Source: an uncultured Bacteroidota bacterium
GTDB taxonomy: Bacteria > Bacteroidota > Bacteroidia > NS11-12g > UBA955
DNA length: 6,389 nt
Reading direction: 5' to 3'
Assembly: GCA_903879775.1 (NCBI GenBank)
Contig: CAIRMY010000163.1
Coordinates: forward strand, 1-6,389
The notes beneath the pieces are model-generated. The model made no database searches. It had not been told where the DNA came from and was given only the letters and a program-made list of their open reading frames with translations. A program made the translations under genes and the position numbers. Positions 1 to 6,286 of the stretch are shown here, piece by piece; the stretch's first letter is position 1; each line of letters opens with the position of its first letter.

Positions 1-275
1 AGGTTTAGGTTTGTAATTCAAAATGATTTTCTTTAGGAAAAAATGGATTGACCATTGATACTATAGCGCTATCAATAGCATGGTAAATTTAACATTGAAT
101 ATATAAATTTATATACGCATTCATCATTTAGTTATACCATAAATTCAAATGATTTCATTCTATTCACAAAGAAATTTAAATTTAACGAGATAGATGAAAC
201 AATCCAATACAATTCGAACTTTAACAGAAACAAATAACATAGTTTTTTTTGAATAACCCTAAAATAAACAAGATT

Positions 276-310
276 TAAAAAACACCAAAAACATTACCAA
301 TATTGGCAAT
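276..310 (-). terminator. Possible weak intrinsic terminator of the minus-strand genes
   Basis: Read on the minus strand, ATTGCC-AATATT-GGTAAT (310 to 293) can form a 6-bp stem with one G-U pair and a 6-nt loop. The stretch GTTTTTGGTGTTTTTT follows directly. The fold lies about 120 nt beyond the permease stop codon. The stem is short and AT-rich and the T tract is interrupted, so this is only a candidate for the transcript end of the carrier/permease unit. Confidence 0.3.
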
Positions 311-382
311 ACCGCTCACCCCAACACTCAACAATCTTTCAGTGATTTCATCGATTAAAAAATTAAGGTAGATAAATACAAC

Positions 383-428
383 GTCAATAAGCCAATAAAC
401 TTATAAGCCAATAACCCTATAAGCCAAT
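383..428 (-). repeat. Degenerate 8-bp tandem repeat at the 3' end of the permease gene
   Basis: On the minus strand, directly after the TAG stop (431-429), a partial unit ATTGGC is followed by TTATAGGG, TTATTGGC, TTATAAGT, TTATTGGC and TTATTGAC. These are five 8-bp units, each beginning with TTAT. It belongs to the same family as the array at 6281-6352: a 20-nt stretch, 427 to 408 here against 6284 to 6303 there, matches at 18 positions. The function is unknown. Confidence 0.75.
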
Positions 429-1670
429 CTAATCGTGCCTCAACGCCTCAATTGGGTCTAACTTCGATGCCTTGCGAGCCGGATACATCCCCGCCACCAA
501 TCCAACCAAGATGCATACCACAAAGGCCATGATGATCCAGTTCCACGGCGCTATAAAACCACTCCCCAATCCAAATGCAACCAAATTGCCCAATAATAAG
601 CCCAAAATGATGCCCCCAATGCCACCGAGCTGACAAATGACAATGGCCTCTACCAAAAATTGATCGCGTATGTTTTTACTCGTGGCTCCCAACGCTTTTC
701 TCAATCCAATTTCACGCGTGCGCTCCGTCACCGATACCAACATAATGTTCATTAAACTCACCGCTGCACCCAACAATGTAATGATGCCTATAAGCGTGCC
801 CACACCACTCACCATCGCCATGTTTTTCTGAGCGTCTTTTGCCAACGCATCACTTTTCGACATCACAAAATCATCGTTGTCGGAAGGACGTAACCTGCGA
901 ATTCTGCGCATCATGGTGTACGCCTCGTTCATTTCGAGTTCCAAATCTCCAACCTTATCTACCAATACCGAAATGTTGCAATTGTCGTAAACAGAAGCAA
1001 ACGATTGACGGGCGTTGTGAATGGGAATAAACACCAGTCTATCTCCCCCCGACATGCCCATACTCGAGCCCTTTTTCTTTAATTCTCCAACTACTTTAAA
1101 TGGTTTTCCATCAATGCTAATGGTTCTTCCGATGCTGCGTCCCTCCAAATCAGACTCTAAAAACAAATCCTTCACAATATCGTAACCCACCACCGCCAAC
1201 GGCAAGTTCATGCGGATGTCGTTCGGCGTAAAATTCCGACCCGCCGCAATTTCATAATTGGCCGTTTTTAGATAGTCTTCTTCTACGCCAAGGATTTTGA
1301 TATTGGGATTGGTTTCCTGATTTTGAAACTTGATTTTAGAATTAAAAGATGCATTGAGCGACAATGAAACGGGCAGTTTATTGTTATAAAAGGCTTCAAA
1401 GCGATGTGCCTGTTCGTAGGTAATGGGTTTAAAATCGTCGGCCACGCCAAAACGCTCTACGGAGTTTCTGTTGCTAATATTAAAGCTCTGCGACCCCATT
1501 TTGCTCATTGTTTTAGAAATGGCATTGTTCATGGCATCAATGGAAGTGAGAATGCCCACCAACGCGGTGATACCAATGGCAATGATGGATGCAGTGATGA
1601 CCGCACGAACTTTGTGCGACTTAAGAGAGTTGAAACCCTGACGTAAATTTTCTACAAATAATGAAGACAA
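429..1670 (-). CDS. ABC transporter permease, FtsX/MacB type
   Basis: This is a 413-residue inner-membrane permease of the MacB/FtsX/LolC class, which works with a separate ATPase to move substrates, lipoproteins or mechanical signals across the envelope rather than by classic import. Residues 22-44 form one N-terminal membrane helix. About 240 residues of extracytoplasmic domain (MacB_PCD type) follow, then three helices near 286-314, 338-368 and 376-396. The cytoplasmic coupling motif TERTREIGLRKALGA (315-329) and the C-terminal PARKASKLDPIEALR (397-411) are diagnostic of the family. The start is TTG: an in-frame TAA lies nine bases before it, and the next ATG would remove the first helix. 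The gene lies 33 nt after the iron-sulfur carrier gene with no promoter-like box between, so co-transcription is likely. No partner ATPase is encoded in the window, and the substrate cannot be told. Confidence 0.93.
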   Translation of the reverse strand: MSSLFVENLRQGFNSLKSHKVRAVITASIIAIGITALVGILTSIDAMNNAISKTMSKMGSQSFNISNRNSVERFGVADDFKPITYEQAHRFEAFYNNKLPVSLSLNASFNSKIKFQNQETNPNIKILGVEEDYLKTANYEIAAGRNFTPNDIRMNLPLAVVGYDIVKDLFLESDLEGRSIGRTISIDGKPFKVVGELKKKGSSMGMSGGDRLVFIPIHNARQSFASVYDNCNISVLVDKVGDLELEMNEAYTMMRRIRRLRPSDNDDFVMSKSDALAKDAQKNMAMVSGVGTLIGIITLLGAAVSLMNIMLVSVTERTREIGLRKALGATSKNIRDQFLVEAIVICQLGGIGGIILGLLLGNLVAFGLGSGFIAPWNWIIMAFVVCILVGLVAGMYPARKASKLDPIEALRHD

Positions 1671-1703
1671 GGGTTCTTATTTTGGGGGATAAATGACTGA
1701 ATA

Positions 1704-2072
1704 TTAAGCAGAAAACGACTGCCCACAACCGCAAGTTGAACCTGCATTCGGGTTGTTGAACGAAAAACCTCTGTTTGCAAGTCCATTTTCCCAATCGATT
1801 TCCATGCCAATGACGTACATCACGTGTGCTTTGTTCATCACCACAGGAATTCCTTCTAAATCGTAAAGATTGTCGCCTTCTTCTTTTTTATCGAAAGCCA
1901 ACAGATAACTCATTCCAGAGCAGCCGCCACCTTTCACACCAATGCGCAACACTGCGTCATCTTTTAGTTCGAGGTTGTCTTGCAAGCGATGAAGTTCTTC
2001 TAAAGCAGAAGATGTGAAACCAATGGGTGGTTTTTCTATAGATACAGTAGGTTCAACAATCGCATTTTCCAT
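1704..2072 (-). CDS. A-type iron-sulfur cluster carrier (IscA/SufA/ErpA/HesB family)
   Basis: This is a 122-residue cytoplasmic protein that receives Fe-S clusters from a scaffold and passes them to apo-proteins. The three cysteines that define the family are present: C51 in KGGGCSGMSY, and C114 and C116 in GSTCGCGQSF at the C terminus. The fold spans residues 17-122, close to the usual length of about 107 after a short N-terminal extension. I chose the ATG at 2072 (MENAIVEP). A longer reading from a start at 2138 adds 22 residues that do not resemble the family and runs across the promoter region. A TATTTTTG box lies four bases before the chosen ATG. The gene diverges from the unknown membrane protein and probably shares a transcript with the permease. 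The sequence does not decide between IscA, SufA and ErpA. Confidence 0.95.
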   Translation of the reverse strand: MENAIVEPTVSIEKPPIGFTSSALEELHRLQDNLELKDDAVLRIGVKGGGCSGMSYLLAFDKKEEGDNLYDLEGIPVVMNKAHVMYVIGMEIDWENGLANRGFSFNNPNAGSTCGCGQSFSA

Positions 2073-2076
2073 AATA

Positions 2077-2084
2077 CAAAAATA
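2077..2084 (-). promoter_or_regulatory. -7 promoter box of the Fe-S carrier gene
   Basis: The minus strand reads TATTTTTG, a full match to the Bacteroidota -7 consensus TAnnTTTG, four bases before the carrier's ATG. Transcription from it would begin at or next to the start codon, giving a leaderless or nearly leaderless mRNA. No clear -33 TTTG element is seen at the usual spacing, which lowers confidence. Confidence 0.5.
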
Positions 2085-2140
2085 GCGAATTTCTTTGATA
2101 AACTCACTTCTTGTTTCATGAACTTGTCGAACAAACACCT

Positions 2141-2148
2141 TATCTTTG
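2141..2148 (+). promoter_or_regulatory. -7 promoter box of the unknown-protein/mutase pair
   Basis: TATCTTTG matches TAnnTTTG exactly and ends 11 bases before the ATG at 2160. The implied leader is only a few bases long. It supports 2160, not 2118, as the translation start, because 2118 would lie upstream of the transcript. TTG triplets at 2111 and 2124 are at poor spacing for a -33 element. Confidence 0.5.
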
Positions 2149-2159
2149 TCGAAAACTTT

Positions 2160-2696
2160 ATGATAAATAACCCTGATTTATATTCTGCAATTGGCTTTAT
2201 TTTGGCCATCGTGTTTTGTGTGATGTTTTTTGCAAAATCACTGTTCAACAGCCATACCAACACTTTGTTAAAAATGATTCAAATTGAAGCCAACAAAGAG
2301 AACAACCAAACATTGAGCAAATTAAAGCTTCAGGCCTACGAAAGGCTTTCATTGTTGTTAGAGCGCACAAGCATTCCATCCCTCATTCAAAATTTAGGGA
2401 GCAACGGCATCTCCGCAAGAGAATTCAAATTGCTTGCATTGAAACTCATTCAAGATGAATTCAATTACAACCTTTCACAACAAATTTATGTAACCGATCA
2501 AACGTGGAACATGATCAAAATTGTGAAAGAACAAACCAGCATCATGCTGCAACAGGTCGAAAAAACCATCCCTGAAAATGCAAATGCAAGCGAATTTTGC
2601 ATTGCCCTCATCAACCACTTGCAGAATGCAGGAGAAGTCCCTCATGAAAAAGGACTTAAAATGATTAAACACGAAATTGAAGTAATTTTTGGTTAA
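2160..2696 (+). CDS. Membrane-anchored conserved protein of unknown function (DUF7935-like)
   Basis: This is a 178-residue protein with one predicted N-terminal membrane helix (about residues 8-28). A mostly helical, probably cytoplasmic body follows, with the recognisable stretches LKLQAYERLSLLLERT (55-70) and EFNYNLSQQIYV..WN (99-116). From memory these resemble a Bacteroidota family often labelled hypothetical or DUF7935 and found just before methylmalonyl-CoA mutase-family genes. I cannot confirm the family name here. No catalytic motif is visible. The ATG at 2160 is preferred over one at 2118, because the promoter-like box at 2141-2148 lies between them and the extra 14 residues look uninformative. 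The stop codon is followed by one base and then the mutase ATG (TAATATG), so the two are almost certainly co-transcribed and may be translationally coupled. That suggests a role linked to the mutase, but this is inference. Confidence 0.85.
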   Translation: MINNPDLYSAIGFILAIVFCVMFFAKSLFNSHTNTLLKMIQIEANKENNQTLSKLKLQAYERLSLLLERTSIPSLIQNLGSNGISAREFKLLALKLIQDEFNYNLSQQIYVTDQTWNMIKIVKEQTSIMLQQVEKTIPENANASEFCIALINHLQNAGEVPHEKGLKMIKHEIEVIFG

Positions 2697-2697
2697 T

Positions 2698-4239
2698 ATG
2701 AAAAAGACAAGCAGCGGAATAGAAATCAAAGAAATTTACACCAACCCTTCCAAAATGTCGGAAAATGCGGGCGAATTTCCCTTCACAAGAGGTGTCCGTA
2801 AAGACATGTATAGAGGTAGATTGTGGACCATGCGTCAATATGCAGGGTTTAGCACTGCCGAGGAAAGCAACGCGCGCTACCATTATTTATTAAACCAAGG
2901 AACTACTGGATTGTCGGTTGCCTTTGATTTGCCTACGCAAATTGGATACGACAGTGACCACGCAATGAGCGAAGGTGAAGTTGGTAAAGTTGGGGTTGCC
3001 ATTGATTCATTGGAAGACATAGAAACATTGTTCAAAGGCATCACTTTAGAAAATGTAACCACCAGCATGACCATCAATGCAACTGCAAGCACCCTTTTGG
3101 CCATGTATGTTGCCCTCGCGAAAAAACAAAACGCCGATTTATCAAAAATTGGGGGAACCATTCAAAACGATATCTTAAAAGAGTATGCCGCAAGGGGTAC
3201 TTATATATATCCGGTTCGCCAAAGTATGAGAATCATCACCGATATATTTGAATGGTGCAGCAAAGAATTGCCTCGTTGGAATACCATCAGCATTAGTGGC
3301 TATCACATTCGTGAAGCTGGAAGTACCGCGGCTCAAGAACTTGCATTTACCTTGGCCAATGGAAAAGCGTATGCCGAAAGTGCGTTAGCAAAAGGATTGG
3401 ATATCAATGTATTCGGAAAACGATTGTCGTTCTTTTTCAATGCGCACAACGATTTCTTTGAAGAAATTGCAAAATTCAGGGCGGCAAGAAGAATTTGGGC
3501 AAATATCATGAGGGACTTAGGAGCGACTGCTCCAGAAGCCATGATGCTCAGATTTCACACGCAAACTGGAGGGTCTACCTTAACAGCACAACAACCTGAG
3601 AATAACATTAGTAGGGTGACCATTCAAGCCATGGCGGCAGTTTTGGGCGGAACTCAAAGTTTACATACAAACGGTTTTGATGAAGCATTGAACTTACCGA
3701 CTGAAAAAGCGGCAAGAACAGCTTTGAGAACGCAGCAGATCATTGGATTTGAAAGCGGCATTACAAATACGGTTGACCCATTGGGTGGCAGTTACTATGT
3801 AGAATCACTCACCGATGCCATTGAAGCAGAAGCTTTAAAACTGATGAGTCAGATCGACCAAATGGGAGGCGCCGTGAGTGCAGTTGAAAACGGTTGGATA
3901 CAAGATCAAATTGCATACAGCAGTTACGAGTATCAAAAACAAGTTGAAAGCAAAGAAGCAATTGTTGTGGGAGTGAATCAATTTCAAGTTGAAGAAACGG
4001 ATGTGATGCCAAATTTCAAAATCAACGATAGCATCCGCGACACGCAGACTCAAAAAATCAATGACTTAAAATCGCGCAGAAATCAAATTTTAGTGGCTGA
4101 AAAACTCCAAAATTTGCAGGCAGCTTGTTCAACTGACGCGAATTTAATGCCTTATATATTGGACGCTGTGGAGCAATATGCCACACTTGGAGAGATTGCC
4201 GACGTTTTGAGAGGTGAGTTTGGTGAATACAACCACTAA
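2698..4239 (+). CDS. Methylmalonyl-CoA mutase-family catalytic subunit without B12-binding domain
   Basis: This 513-residue acyl-CoA mutase subunit has the substrate-binding TIM barrel of adenosylcobalamin-dependent mutases, which in the classic case interconvert (R)-methylmalonyl-CoA and succinyl-CoA. Compared from memory with the Propionibacterium enzyme (numbering offset 41), the key residues are retained: R41, T44, R46, Y48 (Y89), S73, S123, T125, Q156 (Q197), R166 (R207) and H203 (H244). Tyr at 48 and Arg at 166 favour a methylmalonyl-CoA-type over an isobutyryl-CoA-type substrate. The usual Y75 and T77 are R34 and D36 here. The protein ends after LRGEFGEYNH, where the linker to the cobalamin domain would begin. 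No DxHxxG motif follows, so a separate B12-binding partner is expected elsewhere. The ATG at 2698 is preferred; the TTG at 2689 overlaps the upstream gene. The C terminus is natural, with no sign of truncation. Confidence 0.93.
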   Translation: MKKTSSGIEIKEIYTNPSKMSENAGEFPFTRGVRKDMYRGRLWTMRQYAGFSTAEESNARYHYLLNQGTTGLSVAFDLPTQIGYDSDHAMSEGEVGKVGVAIDSLEDIETLFKGITLENVTTSMTINATASTLLAMYVALAKKQNADLSKIGGTIQNDILKEYAARGTYIYPVRQSMRIITDIFEWCSKELPRWNTISISGYHIREAGSTAAQELAFTLANGKAYAESALAKGLDINVFGKRLSFFFNAHNDFFEEIAKFRAARRIWANIMRDLGATAPEAMMLRFHTQTGGSTLTAQQPENNISRVTIQAMAAVLGGTQSLHTNGFDEALNLPTEKAARTALRTQQIIGFESGITNTVDPLGGSYYVESLTDAIEAEALKLMSQIDQMGGAVSAVENGWIQDQIAYSSYEYQKQVESKEAIVVGVNQFQVEETDVMPNFKINDSIRDTQTQKINDLKSRRNQILVAEKLQNLQAACSTDANLMPYILDAVEQYATLGEIADVLRGEFGEYNH

Positions 4240-4302
4240 ATTTTGGCTCCATACAATAAAAAAAATTAGCAAAATGTGAATTTTATGTTTTTCTTTACCG
4301 AA

Positions 4303-4335
4303 TGAAATACAATATCAATCAGTTATTGTATTTCA
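4303..4335. repeat. Perfect 12-bp-arm inverted repeat upstream of dnaA
   Basis: TGAAATACAATA (4303-4314) and TATTGTATTTCA (4324-4335) are exact reverse complements separated by nine bases. The element lies 63 nt after the mutase stop and 57 nt before the dnaA ATG. No T tract follows, which argues against an intrinsic terminator. It could be an operator for a dimeric regulator, an origin-associated site or an RNA hairpin in the dnaA leader. A weak -7-like TATGTTTT at 4284-4291 would place it in the leader. Confidence 0.8.
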
Positions 4336-4392
4336 ATAACTTAACTACACTTTATTAACAACTAAAACCTAAAAAGAAGAAAAACATCATCT

Positions 4393-5832
4393 ATGGAAAA
4401 AAAGGCACACGAAATTGTTTGGCAAGACTGCTTAAAAATTTTTAGAGACAACGTTAATCCTCAAAGTTTTAAGACCTGGTTTGAACCTATCAAGCCGGTT
4501 AAAATGTCTAATAAAGTACTCACAATTCAAGTTCCTAGTCAATTTTTCTACGAATGGCTTGAAGAGCATTATGTGCAACTACTTCATAAAACGCTTAAAA
4601 AAATAATTGGACCTACTGCAAAACTTGAATATAACATTATTGTAGAAACTGCATCTGGAGTAGATCAACAACCATTTACAATCAATTTACCGACTGGAAA
4701 CTCTTCCAAACAAGTCAATAACGAATTGGGAATGCCTATTAATTTGGATTCCCCAATCAAAAATCCTTTCATCATTCCTGGCTTAAAGCGAATGAATATC
4801 GACAGCCAGTTGAATCCACGTTACACTTTCGACAATTTTGTTGAAGGAGATTGCAACAAACTTGCGAGAAATGCAGGTTTGGCAATTGCTCAAAAACCAG
4901 GAGGCACTGCCTTTAATCCTCTGATGGTCTTTGGTGGTTGTGGCCTAGGTAAAACCCATTTGGCTCATGCCATTGGCAACTTAATTAAACAAACTCACCG
5001 ACAAAAAGTTGTTGTTTTTGTAAGTGCTGAAAAATTCATCAATCAATTCATCGATTCAGCAAAACAAGGAAACAACAATCAGTTTGTAAATTTCTATCAA
5101 TACCTCGATGTATTAATCGTAGACGACGTTCAGTTCTTCGCAAAGAAGGAAAGAACACAAGAAGTTTTCTTCCAAATTTTCAATCACTTACACCAAAACG
5201 GAAAGCAAATCATTTTAACTTGCGACCGTCCACCGAAAGATTTGAAAAATATGGATGAACGCCTATTGAGTCGTTTCAAATGGGGCTTATCTGCCGATCT
5301 TAACGGTCCAGATTTTGAAACCCGTGTTTCTATCCTTGAAAACAAAATGTACCAAGATGGCATCACTTTACATAAAGATGTAGTTGAATACTTGGCACAC
5401 AACATCGACACCAACGTTAGAGAACTTGAAGGTGCTTTAATTTCATTGTTGGCACAAGGTTCTTTAACCAGAAAACAATTGGATCTTAACCTTGCAAAAC
5501 AAATCGTGAAAAACTTCGTGAAGAATTCTACACGTGAAATTAGCATCGATTATATCCAAAAATTGGTTTGCGATTTCTACAACATTCCTGTTGAAGCGGT
5601 TAAGTCTAAAACCAGAAAACGCGAAATTGTACAAGCCCGTCAAATTGCCATGTATTTTACCAAAGACCTTACAAAATCATCTTTAAAGAACATTGGTATT
5701 TTCTTTGGGGGACGTGACCATAGTACAGTGATTCACGCTTGTCAAACTGTAAACGACTTAATTGAAACTGATAAGAAGTTCCGTCACGACGTTGAAGAGA
5801 TTGAAAAACGTATTAAAATCAATACATTCTAA
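4393..5832 (+). CDS. dnaA: Chromosomal replication initiator protein DnaA
   Basis: This 479-residue AAA+ ATPase binds DnaA boxes at the origin, opens the duplex and loads the replicative helicase; it also acts as a transcription factor. All four domains are present. Domain I covers about 1-86, and a poorly conserved linker extends to about 140. The AAA+ domain starts at NPRYTFDNF (141-149). It contains Walker A GGCGLGKT (181-188), Walker B VLIVDDVQ (240-247), sensor I in ILTCDRPP (274-281), the arginine finger R294 in RLLSRF and sensor II R343 in NVRELEGAL. The C-terminal DNA-binding domain carries the signature GGRDHSTVIHAC (439-450). The ATG at 4393 begins domain I directly (MEKKAHEIVWQDCL), with a purine-rich AAAAAGAAGAAAAA stretch before it. 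Cysteine occupies positions 154, 183 and 277, where I recall Ser or Val in relatives. An upstream palindrome and a downstream terminator suggest its own transcription unit. Confidence 0.99.
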   Translation: MEKKAHEIVWQDCLKIFRDNVNPQSFKTWFEPIKPVKMSNKVLTIQVPSQFFYEWLEEHYVQLLHKTLKKIIGPTAKLEYNIIVETASGVDQQPFTINLPTGNSSKQVNNELGMPINLDSPIKNPFIIPGLKRMNIDSQLNPRYTFDNFVEGDCNKLARNAGLAIAQKPGGTAFNPLMVFGGCGLGKTHLAHAIGNLIKQTHRQKVVVFVSAEKFINQFIDSAKQGNNNQFVNFYQYLDVLIVDDVQFFAKKERTQEVFFQIFNHLHQNGKQIILTCDRPPKDLKNMDERLLSRFKWGLSADLNGPDFETRVSILENKMYQDGITLHKDVVEYLAHNIDTNVRELEGALISLLAQGSLTRKQLDLNLAKQIVKNFVKNSTREISIDYIQKLVCDFYNIPVEAVKSKTRKREIVQARQIAMYFTKDLTKSSLKNIGIFFGGRDHSTVIHACQTVNDLIETDKKFRHDVEEIEKRIKINTF

Positions 5833-5851
5833 GAATTAATCTATAAATGTG

Positions 5852-5878
5852 AAAAGGCTCCTTTTGGGAGCCTTTTTT
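5852..5878 (+). terminator. Intrinsic terminator of dnaA
   Basis: AAAAGGCTCC (5852-5861) pairs perfectly with GGAGCCTTTT (5867-5876) across a 5-nt loop and runs into TTTTTT (5873-5878). It lies 19 nt after the dnaA stop codon. This separates dnaA from the lipid kinase gene, which therefore needs its own promoter or read-through. Confidence 0.92.
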
Positions 5879-5895
5879 ATTTGGTGAAGTTGTCT

Positions 5896-5903
5896 CATCT
5901 TTG
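5896..5903 (+). promoter_or_regulatory. Possible -7 promoter box of the lipid kinase gene
   Basis: CATCTTTG differs at one base from TAnnTTTG and ends five bases before the ATG at 5909. The arrangement copies the boxes in front of the Fe-S carrier and the unknown membrane protein. A TTTG at 5880-5883 is only 12 bases away, too close for a normal -33 element. The dnaA terminator just upstream makes some promoter here likely. Confidence 0.35.
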
Positions 5904-5908
5904 AACCA

Positions 5909-6286
5909 ATGTTGCGCTTCTACAAATCATTCAAATACGCCTTAAACGGGGTGCTTTTACTTGCAAGAACTGAAAGAAATTTCCAAATCATTTTGGTGTG
6001 CATGGTCATCACCGTGATCACCGGATTTAGCTTAGATCATTTTGGGCAACATTTAACCCGTTTCGAATGGGCCATTCTTTGGTTGGCAATTGGATTGATG
6101 TTGGTTTCTGAGGGACTTAACACAGCCTTAGAAAAAGCGTTAGACACTTTACATCCAGATCAACATCCAGGAGTCGGGCAATCGAAGGACATGGCAGCCG
6201 GAGCAACATTTTGCGCCAGCGCAGTGGCAATCATTGTTGGATTGTATATTTTACTCCCCCGAATTCTGGCTGTCGTTAGTTTATAG
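5909..6286 (+). CDS. dgkA: DgkA-family lipid kinase (diacylglycerol or undecaprenol kinase)
   Basis: This small 125-residue inner-membrane kinase phosphorylates diacylglycerol, or in many non-proteobacterial relatives undecaprenol, returning lipid carriers to phospholipid or cell-wall synthesis. The PF01219-type signature is clear: EGLNTALEKALDTL (68-81) holds the catalytic glutamate E68, N71 and the metal-binding E75. QSKDMAAGA (91-99) holds the K93-D94 pair, and E22 in ARTERNF matches the second metal-binding glutamate. Three membrane helices are expected near 26-42, 52-70 and 97-118, after an amphipathic N terminus. Length is normal for the family. The ATG at 5909 lies five bases after a weak -7-like box. 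The TAG stop is inside the first unit of a tandem repeat array. The sequence does not decide between diacylglycerol and undecaprenol as substrate. Confidence 0.93.
   Translation: MLRFYKSFKYALNGVLLLARTERNFQIILVCMVITVITGFSLDHFGQHLTRFEWAILWLAIGLMLVSEGLNTALEKALDTLHPDQHPGVGQSKDMAAGATFCASAVAIIVGLYILLPRILAVVSL

Larger units (their letters stand above)
1..428. other. Non-coding AT-rich region downstream of the permease gene
   Basis: I see no convincing gene here. The stretch is very AT-rich and carries several short symmetric or repeated elements. AGGTTT occurs twice in tandem at 1-12. A 7-bp inverted repeat (ATTGATA at 54-60, TATCAAT at 70-76) encloses much of the palindrome ATAGCGCTAT (63-72). A near-palindrome lies at 293-310, and an 8-bp tandem array at 383-428 reaches the permease stop codon. 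A gene starting beyond position 1 cannot be excluded, but no coding frame enters from the left edge. Confidence 0.6.

Noticed and set aside
54..76. Inverted repeat ATTGATA/TATCAAT enclosing ATAGCGCTAT
   Set aside because: The arms are only 7 bp in very AT-rich DNA, with no gene next to it, so chance is a sufficient explanation.
160..168. DnaA-box-like CTATTCACA
   Set aside because: It is a single site with one mismatch in AT-rich DNA, far from dnaA and with no neighbouring boxes.
2073..2138. A 22-residue N-terminal extension of the Fe-S carrier starting at 2138
   Set aside because: It does not look like the family, it crosses the promoter-like box at 2077-2084 and overlaps the divergent gene's upstream region. 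The ATG at 2072 gives a normal length.
2118..2159. Upstream ATG at 2118 for the unknown membrane protein
   Set aside because: The TATCTTTG box at 2141-2148 lies downstream of it, so the transcript would start after this codon.
4240..4392. Replication origin in front of dnaA
   Set aside because: Only weak DnaA-box-like matches are present (TTATTAACA near 4355, and the complement of TGTGAATTT at 4276). There is no cluster of good boxes.
5184..5546. Minus-strand 120-codon open frame inside dnaA
   Set aside because: It is the reverse shadow of the conserved AAA+ domain and resembles no protein I know.
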